Assembly (NCBI GenBank): GCA_024763495.1
Contig: JANTFJ010000106.1
Coordinates: 1 to 8,112, forward strand
Direction of reading: 5' to 3'
Length of the DNA stretch: 8,112 nucleotides
Source: Desulfobulbaceae bacterium
GTDB lineage: Bacteria > Desulfobacterota > Desulfobulbia > Desulfobulbales > SURF-16
Positions 1-4,849 of this stretch are shown piece after piece. Each line of letters starts with the position of its first letter. Position 1 is the first letter of the stretch. The notes under the pieces are model-generated. The model was not told where the DNA came from and ran no database searches. It was given only the letters and a program-made list of their open reading frames with translations. The translations under genes and the position numbers were made by a program.

Positions 1-93
1 TGCCGCCATGTGCCCGTTTCAACGCTCGCGATAATACATCAGGTATATCGCGGCGTTTAAACGGGTGCAGGGTGGTGTTCATGGAGCGCTTAC
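1..93. repeat. Type A palindromic repeat, copy 1 (left end cut by window)
   Basis: This segment matches 4179-4271 at every position except one (T at 35, C at 4213). It is an imperfect palindrome: CCCGTTT at 13-19 pairs with AAACGGG at 58-64, AACGC pairs with GCGTT, and CGCGATA pairs with TATCGCG. An outer CCATG/CATGG pair surrounds these. Comparison with copy 2 shows that about 16 bases of the left arm, including the GTAAGCG end, lie outside the window. No ORF in it looks like a protein gene. It resembles REP-type or non-autonomous foldback elements; the family is not identified. Confidence 0.85.
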
Positions 94-119
94 ATCCTCT
101 CCATGTTAATTACTTACAG

Positions 120-149
120 CGCTTCGCGCCCATGATGAGACGCGAAGCG
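120..149. terminator. Hairpin downstream of the small exported protein gene
   Basis: A perfect 9-bp stem (CGCTTCGCG at 120-128 with CGCGAAGCG at 141-149) encloses a 12-base loop. It lies 18 bases past the stop codon of the minus-strand operon, where a terminator is expected. On the minus strand the stem is not followed by a clear T run. On the plus strand TTGTTT follows. It may therefore be a bidirectional or weak terminator, or only an mRNA 3' end stabiliser. Confidence 0.45.
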
Positions 150-166
150 TTGTTTCTGCCTGAGAG

Positions 167-373
167 TTAACATCCTTCCACGGCCTGCTTCTTAACAGTT
201 TTAACCTTGAGGTTGTCGCCTACGTGCATTTTTTCGGCCTTGTCTCCACAATCCATGGTAACGATGTTGTCTTTAATTTCAGTAACAGTGCATTTGGCGC
301 TGGAAGCGATGCTCATGCTCGCAGAACTGAAAATAAAGGAGAGTGCCAATAAGGTTGTTGTCAGTTTTTTCAT
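167..373 (-). CDS. Small exported cysteine-containing protein (possibly ExtJ-like)
   Basis: This 68-residue protein has an N-terminal signal sequence (MKKLTTTLLALSF..., residues 1 to about 25), so the mature part is about 43 residues and probably periplasmic. That part has three cysteines (C28, C42 and the C-terminal C68) and alternating hydrophobic residues around VTEIKDNIVTMDCG and VGDNLKVKT, which suggests a small beta-barrel. The start at 371-373 is chosen because GGGAGGA lies just upstream and the signal peptide begins there; a longer reading frame to 442 adds an implausible N-terminus. It lies downstream of the cytochrome gene on the same strand, 85 bp away, and is likely co-transcribed. 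The layout recalls small proteins labelled ExtJ in selenite/tellurite-reduction operons of related bacteria. That is recall only, so no symbol is given. Confidence 0.8.
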   Translation of the reverse strand: MKKLTTTLLALSFIFSSASMSIASSAKCTVTEIKDNIVTMDCGDKAEKMHVGDNLKVKTVKKQAVEGC

Positions 374-406
374 GGTGTTCCTCCCTGGATAAAGATTAAT
401 TGTTTG

Positions 407-427
407 GTAACTATTCAGCAAAGGGCA
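407..427 (+). repeat. Short GTAAC-type repeat
   Basis: GTAACTATTCAGCAAAGGGC recurs exactly at 1306-1325. It resembles the ends of the type B elements (GTAACT.CTCA..GGG). It sits in the spacer between the cytochrome gene and the small exported protein gene, so it would be transcribed with them. Confidence 0.7.
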
Positions 428-458
428 AAAAAAACTACCCAAACCACTGTGCTTTCTG

Positions 459-944
459 CTATTTACCGTGACATTGCTTACAACTTGTCGGGCCGCTCTT
501 TTTTTTGGCCTTTTTCATTTTTTTATGACAGGTCAGGCAGGTGCCGTGGATAAATTTTTTGTAATTTTTACCGCCGCCATTGGCGTCTAGAGCATGTGCC
601 AGTCGTTCACAGGGTTGTTGACTTGTAATGGCTGACTTAGAAGCGGCTCCCGGATGACAGGCTGTACAGGTAAAGGTGTCAGTATAAGGCCGGTCGCTGA
701 ATTCCTGGTTGCCTTGCAGGTATTTTCCGGCGTGAGCCGCGTGGCTGAATCCCTTTACCTCTTTTTTGTCCCTGGCCAGGCCTGGGAGGTCTGGGCAGAC
801 AGCCTGAATATTTATATCAACGGTTTCAGGAATTTTTTCCTGATCCGCTGCCCAGAGCGGGGTCTGGAATAACATAAATGTTGTCAGGGTCAGGGTTGCG
901 CCTTTCAGTATTTTTGTTGAGAGTGAAAAGCCCTTTTGTCTCAT
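459..944 (-). CDS. Periplasmic triheme c-type cytochrome, c7/c3 family
   Basis: This 161-residue protein has a Sec signal peptide (residues 1 to about 33, ending LWAA) and three CXXCH haem sites: CTACH (93-97), CLTCH (136-140) and CKQCH (155-159). FSHAAH (66-71) matches the FPHKAH axial-ligand motif of cytochrome c7, and FIHGTCLTCH plus GPTSCKQCH match the haem III and IV regions of PpcA-type c7. Where tetrahaem c3 has haem II there is CERLAH (112-117), which lacks the second cysteine, so three haems are expected. It probably shuttles electrons in the periplasm. The start has an ideal AGGAGG upstream. The C-terminal half is lysine-rich, usual for this family. It is the first gene of a likely two-gene operon with the small exported protein. 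The partner redox enzyme is not in the window. Confidence 0.9.
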   Translation of the reverse strand: MRQKGFSLSTKILKGATLTLTTFMLFQTPLWAADQEKIPETVDINIQAVCPDLPGLARDKKEVKGFSHAAHAGKYLQGNQEFSDRPYTDTFTCTACHPGAASKSAITSQQPCERLAHALDANGGGKNYKKFIHGTCLTCHKKMKKAKKKSGPTSCKQCHGK

Positions 945-972
945 GATGTCCTCCTTTAGTGGTTTAAATCTG

Positions 973-1035
973 GTAACCGCTCACAGGGCACCGAATCCGG
1001 AGTCTCGCAAACTCGATTACCCCGTGATTAGTTAC
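973..1035. repeat. Short paired GTAAC element
   Basis: GTAACCGCTCACAGGGCACCG at the left is matched by an inverted end at the right (CCCCGTGATTAGTTAC), giving a 63-bp miniature of the type B layout with ends facing inward. It lies about 30 bp upstream of the cytochrome start codon, so it occupies the place where that gene's promoter or leader would be. Confidence 0.65.
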
Positions 1036-1305
1036 TGAATTTGAATAACTGTCCTGTTACCTGAACATTACGGATTTATTTGTGAAAAAAATAGAGGACA
1101 TCGGGCCGAATAAGCCTTTATGTAGCTGGATGTCGGGTCGGCATTTAATAATTTCAAATAGTTATGGCTGGCAGGTGTCGGGTCAAGCAGTGCTCATATA
1201 TCCTGGTAACAGGCAGAATGTCATTGCGATGGCGAGAAAATAGGGTGAGAATTTTGATAATATTGGGTTAAATAGGATTGTTTTCTTTTTGACCTTTGAT
1301 TTTGG
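1036..1305. other. Gene-free stretch upstream of the cytochrome operon
   Basis: I see no credible ORF or RNA gene here. Three related motifs around TCGGG (ACATCGGGCCG near 1098, ATGTCGGGTCG near 1130, GTGTCGGGTC near 1175) lie in the same direction at uneven spacing. They could be regulator sites or decayed repeat. The 3' part is AT-rich. Confidence 0.4.
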
Positions 1306-1350
1306 GTAACTATTCAGCAAAGGGCATAAACTCCGACTCCGAATCTAAGG
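1306..1350 (+). repeat. Short GTAAC-type repeat with CATAAACTCCGACTCCG tail
   Basis: The first 20 bases are identical to those at 407. The tail CATAAACTCCGACTCCG (from about 1325) recurs at 4050-4066, so two repeat copies share different modules. No coding content. Confidence 0.7.
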
Positions 1351-1382
1351 CACTGGTAAACGCTTAAAGACTTAAATATTGC

Positions 1383-1541
1383 GTAACTACTCATAGGGTA
1401 AGCACCCTAATGATTGCAAATCCCAGTATTTGTAACTGGTTACAGGGTGCCGTAGATTTTTGTCATCAGACCGGTGCCGCGTATTAGTCATACGTAAACC
1501 GGGCTGATGGCGGAAATATGCGGCACCCTGTGAGCAGTTAC
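1383..1541 (+). repeat. Type B structured repeat, copy 1 (complete)
   Basis: The 5' module starts GTAACTACTCATAGGG and contains a short hairpin. The 3' module (1432-1541) is a symmetrical foldback with ends GTAACTG...CAGTTAC, centred between 1486 and 1487. In it ACAGGGTGCCG pairs with CGGCACCCTGT, CATCAG with CTGATG, CCGGT with ACCGG, and GCGTAT with ATACGT around a TAGTC loop. Copies at 4608 and 7960 keep the same fold with compensatory base changes. It contains no gene. It lies 55 bp upstream of the XRE-type regulator gene, in the same orientation. Confidence 0.88.
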
Positions 1542-1560
1542 AATATTACAAAGACTTACT

Positions 1561-1577
1561 CCCTGGTGAACAGTTAC
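1561..1577 (-). repeat. Inverted GTAAC-type half element
   Basis: CCCTGGTGAACAGTTAC is the reverse complement of a GTAACTGTTCACCAGGG end. It resembles the right end of type B without a partner, and lies directly before the ribosome binding site of the downstream regulator gene. Confidence 0.55.
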
Positions 1578-1596
1578 ATATTTTTCAGGAATAACC

Positions 1597-2499
1597 ATGT
1601 TGCAGATAGATGGTGATAAAATTCGTAATTTACGGGAAAGTCAGGGGGTGACCCAGCTTTTTCTGGCGACAAGTGTCGGGGTTACTACTGATACGATTTC
1701 TCGTTGGGAAAATAAACGCTATCCTACCATAAAAAAGGAAAACGCCTTTAAACTTGCCGAAGCTCTTGAAGTTGATATTGCTGAAATACTTTTGAAAAAT
1801 CATGAAGATGAAGACAAGATATCAGCAGAAGTCAAGGAGGATAAAGAAGAAAAAGAAAACAAAAGAATTCCTGTAAAGGGTAAAATTCCTTTGTTTATCC
1901 CGTTGCTGCTGTTGCTGGCCGGCGGCGCTGCCTGGCTGCTTCGTCCCGCACCTCCAGTGGCCAATGTCCGCTGCCGTCGAGTCCTGCCGGCCCAGACTCC
2001 TGCCGGCCAGCCCTTTCCCGTGGTGATCCGGGTTGATATCGGCGATACAACAGACTCAGTTTCTTTAATTCTCAAGGAAAATGTCCCTGAAAAAGTGCAA
2101 ATTATGCGGGGCTCCCCTCCTTTTTCTATCCTTGATCGCGATAAGGGAGTGATAAAATGGATAAAAAAAATTGATCGGAGCATGATTTTTGGTTATTTGG
2201 CTGGAACTGATCCTGGTTATCAATTTAAGAAGATCAGCCTTTCCGGCTCTATTACCCTGCGGCGCAAAGGGCAGCAGACAAAAAATGTTCATGGCGATAG
2301 ACAGCTTGAAATCGCTCCTTTTCATTGGGCGGACAGTAACAGAGATAATAAAATCAGTGATGAAGAAATTTTGGTTGTTTATGATGAATACAGTGATCTT
2401 AAGGACTTGGGCCTGGATATAGATCAGATTGAAGAAATGTGGCTGGGAGCTGGTTATAGCTTTGATCAGGAACAGCAGAAGTTTATCATTAAGGAGTAA
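1597..2499 (+). CDS. Membrane-anchored XRE-type regulator with beta-sandwich and EF-hand
   Basis: This 300-residue protein has an unusual domain order. An XRE/HTH_3 DNA-binding domain (about 6-66, with GVTQLFLATSVGVTTDTISRWE) is followed by a charged linker (68-94), one membrane helix (about 97-115) and an extracytoplasmic beta-rich domain (about 120-240). Near the C-terminus is a canonical EF-hand/dockerin-type loop (D246, N248, D250, I253, E257), followed by LGLDIDQIEEMWLGAGYSF as in dockerin-like tails. The HTH-then-helix topology recalls RodZ, but the outer domain differs. The likely role, by inference, is a one-component transmembrane sensor whose outer domain may bind calcium or a protein. 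AGGA lies 6 bases before the ATG. It is followed after 16 bp by a secreted protein similar to its beta domain, implying an operon. The target genes are unknown. Confidence 0.85.
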   Translation: MLQIDGDKIRNLRESQGVTQLFLATSVGVTTDTISRWENKRYPTIKKENAFKLAEALEVDIAEILLKNHEDEDKISAEVKEDKEEKENKRIPVKGKIPLFIPLLLLLAGGAAWLLRPAPPVANVRCRRVLPAQTPAGQPFPVVIRVDIGDTTDSVSLILKENVPEKVQIMRGSPPFSILDRDKGVIKWIKKIDRSMIFGYLAGTDPGYQFKKISLSGSITLRRKGQQTKNVHGDRQLEIAPFHWADSNRDNKISDEEILVVYDEYSDLKDLGLDIDQIEEMWLGAGYSFDQEQQKFIIKE

Positions 2500-2515
2500 T
2501 CGGGGAGGATAAGAG

Positions 2516-2935
2516 ATGCGAAATTTGACTTTCAGCGGCTTACGCCTGGTTATCTGCCTCTGCGTTGGATTGCTTGGATGTTTTGCCGTAATGCCTTCCA
2601 TGGCCCGGGCCGAAGGAATTGTTTCCTGTAAATATCTCAAGGCCGAGGGGCGTAATATCGAATTACAGCTTGAGGTGACAGGGCCGGCGCCGGTAACTAT
2701 CATTGTTCTTCAGTATCTACCTGCTGGCGTGAAAATCCTTAACTCAAAGCCTGCCATGAAAAAATATAATCACAAAAAAGGGGTGGCTAAATGGCTTTTG
2801 AAAAATGTCAGGCCTGGCAAAATGAGGGTGAGGATGAAATTTGATAAAGCGCTGAAGCCGGGAAAAATTAAAGGAGAGTTACGTTACCGGGTGCCGGGAA
2901 GTGGCACCATGGAAAGTATGTTGATTAACTCCTGA
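2516..2935 (+). CDS. Secreted beta-sandwich protein related to the upstream regulator's outer domain
   Basis: This 139-residue protein begins with a signal peptide (residues 1 to about 32, ending MARA). The mature part is beta-rich and basic. Its pattern (..LQYLPAGVKIL..., ..HKKGVAKWLLKNV..., ..GKIKGELRYRV...) follows that of the regulator's outer domain (..LKENVPEKVQI..., ..DKGVIKWIKKI..., ..ISLSGSITLRR...). The two probably share a fold and ancestry. Proteins with this PxG(V/W).V ... G.(I/V).W pattern often precede dockerin-like tails, but this one has no EF-hand. GGGGAGG lies 7 bases before the ATG. It may be a partner or ligand of the upstream membrane protein. Its last 11 bp overlap the convergent kinase gene. 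Exact function is not recognised. Confidence 0.8.
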   Translation: MRNLTFSGLRLVICLCVGLLGCFAVMPSMARAEGIVSCKYLKAEGRNIELQLEVTGPAPVTIIVLQYLPAGVKILNSKPAMKKYNHKKGVAKWLLKNVRPGKMRVRMKFDKALKPGKIKGELRYRVPGSGTMESMLINS

Positions 2936-4016
2936 GGTCGGCAATAATTTTTTTAATCTGTTTTTCCTGCTTTTCGATACTGCGGGTAAGATAAAACTGG
3001 CCCAGGGCACGGCGCAGGTTTTGTTTTGTGTCCCTTGTCTTGAAATAGATGTTACCAGCAAGGAAATCGCTGAAAAAACGCAGGCCCAGCTCAAAAGGAA
3101 TAAGGTTTATCGCTTTAAAAATATAATTGTATTCAGGCGGAGATATGAATTTTTTTGCTTCAGTAAAATAACCCTGGAGGATAATACGGCACAGTTCGAG
3201 GTTAAAAAATATTTTTTGCGGATTGGTCATGTCCTCTCCATGAGAACTACAGCATGAACGGAGACAATCACCGATATCATAATGAATAAGTCCAGGTTGT
3301 ACCGTGTCAAGATCTATTAAGCAGACGACCTGGCCGTTTTTTTTGTCTACCATTATATTATTAATTTTTGGATCTCCGTGGATAATTCTTAAAGGGAGCT
3401 GCCTGTTTTTTGCTTTTTCCAGGACTTCGGCCAGGGAGCGCCGCTGGTCAATAAAATTTTGGCAGAATTGTATTTCTGCTGACGTTTTCCTGTCTTTTTT
3501 TGTCTGCGCATCATAAATTTTCAGGTATTTCGGGGTAATATGGAATCCCGGCAGGGTATGGTGCATTTTCTCCGGATGAAGAGTGCTTAATAGGTTATGA
3601 AAGCGCCCCAGACCAAGGCCTAGCTGGTAAGCGTGGTCAAGGTTCTGGATTTTTTCATGGGCGACTGCCTGTTCAATAAAGCTTATAACCCGCCAGCATG
3701 ATGAGCCGCTGACAACAAAATCAAGGCCGTTTACGGCAGGGTAAAGTTCCGGCAGTTGGGGGCTGGACAGGGAAAAATAATTTGTTTTTTTTAACTGGGC
3801 GCGTAAATGATTGGTCAACCTGCGGAAATTTTCCATAATCAGCTCCGGCTCCGGGAAAACCTGCTGGTTGAGCCGTTGCATGATACATTTTTTTGTTTTT
3901 TTACCGGTAAGATGAATCAGGAACGTATCGTTAATATTACCCTTACCAAAGGGCTCAATGGAAATGACTTTTCCCGGCAGTTGGAATTGACCGGCAATAT
4001 TTTTTAAATTATTCAT
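2925..4016 (-). CDS. N-acetylhexosamine 1-kinase-like phosphotransferase (APH fold)
   Basis: This 363-residue protein is close to the full length of NahK-type kinases and is similar to them throughout. Near the N-terminus, IEPFGKGNINDTFL (20-33) forms the nucleotide loop, followed by IMQRLNQQVFP (45-55). The catalytic loop is IIHGDPKINN (211-220, base D215), and the metal-binding motif is LIDLDTVQPG (233-242). HYDIGDCLR (245-253) and ELGLRFFSDFLAGNIYF (309-325) also match that family. By family knowledge it would use ATP to phosphorylate the anomeric position of an amino sugar or related sugar; the substrate here is not shown. No clear Shine-Dalgarno precedes the ATG, and a GTAAC repeat abuts the start region. 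It is convergent with the secreted protein gene, so it is a separate transcription unit. Confidence 0.88.
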   Translation of the reverse strand: MNNLKNIAGQFQLPGKVISIEPFGKGNINDTFLIHLTGKKTKKCIMQRLNQQVFPEPELIMENFRRLTNHLRAQLKKTNYFSLSSPQLPELYPAVNGLDFVVSGSSCWRVISFIEQAVAHEKIQNLDHAYQLGLGLGRFHNLLSTLHPEKMHHTLPGFHITPKYLKIYDAQTKKDRKTSAEIQFCQNFIDQRRSLAEVLEKAKNRQLPLRIIHGDPKINNIMVDKKNGQVVCLIDLDTVQPGLIHYDIGDCLRSCCSSHGEDMTNPQKIFFNLELCRIILQGYFTEAKKFISPPEYNYIFKAINLIPFELGLRFFSDFLAGNIYFKTRDTKQNLRRALGQFYLTRSIEKQEKQIKKIIADLRS

Positions 4017-4021
4017 TTTAT

Positions 4022-4066
4022 GTAACTACTCACACCTTAAAAACAGGGCATAAACTCCGACTCCGT
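4022..4066 (+). repeat. GTAAC-type repeat at the 5' end of the kinase gene
   Basis: GTAACTACTCACACC is followed by CAGGGCATAAACTCCGACTCCG, the same tail as at 1320-1341. It begins 5 bp from the kinase start codon, so the kinase leader is made of repeat sequence. The following bases to about 4162 contain no feature I can support. Confidence 0.65.
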
Positions 4067-4162
4067 GAGGCGCGGCTGAACAGTACCATTTTTGAAGTTT
4101 GTTGACTGTTTTACTGATAGCGATCAATAAACCACACCTTGACTTTTGAGAAGGCAAGGCCT

Positions 4163-4271
4163 GTAAGCGTTTCAAGGATGCCGCCATGTGCCCGTTTCAA
4201 CGCTCGCGATAACACATCAGGTATATCGCGGCGTTTAAACGGGTGCAGGGTGGTGTTCATGGAGCGCTTAC
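4163..4271. repeat. Type A palindromic repeat, copy 2 (complete, 109 bp)
   Basis: The complete element is bounded by GTAAGCG (4163-4169) and CGCTTAC (4265-4271), symmetrical around 4217. Inside, CCATG pairs with CATGG, CCCGTTT with AAACGGG, AACGC with GCGTT, and CGCGATA with TATCGCG. The shared 93 bp differ from the copy at the window start by one base, implying recent spread or strong conservation. The ORFs that cross it look like chance. Confidence 0.9.
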
Positions 4272-4313
4272 GTTTTACTTGTTTTTCCGACTCTTGCTAT
4301 AGTCATATTATAC

Positions 4314-4342
4314 TTGACAGGAAATGTAAATATTGGTATTTG
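4314..4342 (+). promoter_or_regulatory. Possible sigma-70 promoter upstream of tRNA-Val
   Basis: A perfect TTGACA (4314-4319) is followed after 17 bp by TATTTG (4337-4342), a poor -10 box. Initiation would give a leader of roughly 90 bases before the tRNA. An alternative is TATATA at 4424-4429, which would start transcription a few bases before the tRNA but lacks a good -35 box. The choice cannot be settled from sequence. Confidence 0.35.
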
Positions 4343-4385
4343 CTTTACGTTTGCAAATGGTATTATTCAGTAGAATGAAAAGTTA

Positions 4386-4427
4386 TTTTTTGAGTGAGTC
4401 TTTATATTTTTTGAGTGAGTCCTTATA
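4386..4427 (+). repeat. Two tandem 21-bp units just upstream of tRNA-Val
   Basis: TTTTTTGAGTGAGTCTTTATA (4386-4406) is repeated directly at 4407-4427 with one change (T to C). A third, similar unit occurs at 7572 upstream of rpmI. Both sites are followed by an A-rich stretch and CAGCAGG, and both precede the 5' end of a translation-related gene. This could be a promoter-proximal element or another small repeat family. Confidence 0.7.
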
Positions 4428-4438
4428 TACAAACCAGC

Positions 4439-4513
4439 AGGCGCGTAGCTCAGGGGGAGAGCGCTACCTTGACACGGTAGAAGTCGGCGGTTCAATTCCG
4501 CCCGCGCCTACCA
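4439..4513 (+). tRNA. tRNA-Val (anticodon GAC)
   Basis: The full cloverleaf can be drawn. The acceptor stem is AGGCGCG (4439-4445) with CGCGCCT (4503-4509), then discriminator A4510 and an encoded CCA (4511-4513). The D stem is GCTC/GAGC, the anticodon stem CTACC/GGTAG with loop TTGACAC, and the T stem GGCGG/CCGCC with loop TTCAATT. The anticodon at 4471-4473 is GAC, which reads valine GUC and GUU codons. It sits 336 bp upstream of thrS, between repeat clusters. No clear terminator follows, so it may be processed from a transcript that runs on towards thrS. Confidence 0.96.
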
Positions 4514-4529
4514 CAATATGACGGATTTT

Positions 4530-4585
4530 GCGATAATACATCGGTATGTCACCGGGGTGAAGCGTGTGCAGGGTAGTGTTCATGG
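4530..4585 (+). repeat. Diverged type A repeat, copy 3 (partial)
   Basis: GCGATAATACATC (4530-4542) and the run from GTGCAGGGT through GTTCATGG (4565-4585, one mismatch) match type A in order and spacing. The middle is changed and the long stem is mostly lost. It starts 16 bp after the tRNA and leads into the type B copy 2, forming a compound repeat block. Confidence 0.7.
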
Positions 4586-4607
4586 CGCCCTGAGCATATT
4601 AATAAAA

Positions 4608-4759
4608 TACTACCTCACGGGGTAAGTGCCGGAACATCGCAAACCGCCTAATTGTAACTGCTTAAGGGTATCGTAGATTTTCGTGGCCAGGTTGCCGCGT
4701 ATATGTCATACGTAAGCCGGGCTGGACGCGGAAATATGCGGTGCCCGGTGAGCAGTTAC
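4608..4759 (+). repeat. Type B structured repeat, copy 2 (complete, diverged)
   Basis: The 5' module is decayed at its end (ATACTACCTCACGGGGTAAG). The foldback module runs from GTAACTG at 4654 to CAGTTAC at 4759. Compared with copy 1, GGGTATCG pairs with CGGTGCCC through A4670-T4742 and two T-G wobbles, where copy 1 has G-C, T-A and C-G. This is compensatory change. It lies 90 bp upstream of thrS, in the same orientation. Confidence 0.85.
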
Positions 4760-4789
4760 TAAAATACTCTAAATAGCAGAGGAACAGCC

Positions 4790-4845
4790 GGGACAGGATG
4801 GGTGTGAGGAATTCACTCGTATTCATGTCCCTTGATTTGTTTTGA
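4790..4845 (+). promoter_or_regulatory. Possible thrS leader hairpin and short upstream ORF
   Basis: GGGACA (4790-4795) pairs with TGTCCC (4826-4831), enclosing a smaller GTGA/TCAC hairpin (4804-4816). An ATG at 4825 opens a six-codon ORF (MSLDLF) ending TGA at 4843-4845, four bases before the thrS ATG, with GAGGA 14 bases upstream of it. thrS itself lacks a clear Shine-Dalgarno, so reinitiation from this short ORF or structural control is conceivable. This is inference from one sequence. Confidence 0.3.
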
Positions 4846-4849
4846 GATA

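Noticed and set aside
1383..1541. Integron attC sites or a CRISPR array as the explanation of the type B repeats
   Set aside because: There are no RYYYAAC/GTTRRRY core sites with cassette ORFs between them, and the copies are kilobases apart with genes between, not short repeats with unique spacers.
2065..2703. A 212-codon minus-strand ORF opposite the regulator and secreted protein genes
   Set aside because: It lies antisense to two well-supported genes with good ribosome binding sites and has no recognisable domain; it is a shadow.
4139..4521. Two plus-strand ORFs of 79 and 62 codons crossing the type A repeat and the tRNA
   Set aside because: Their translations are read-through of a palindromic repeat and of tRNA-Val; neither has a ribosome binding site or protein-like composition.
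4832..4849. TTG at 4832 as the thrS start
   Set aside because: It adds MICFEI with no Shine-Dalgarno; the ATG at 4850 gives the usual beginning of the TGS domain.
4760..4849. T-box riboswitch upstream of thrS
   Set aside because: I could not find a T-box core (TGGGTGGTACCGCG-like) or an antiterminator/terminator pair, and such elements are rare in this lineage.
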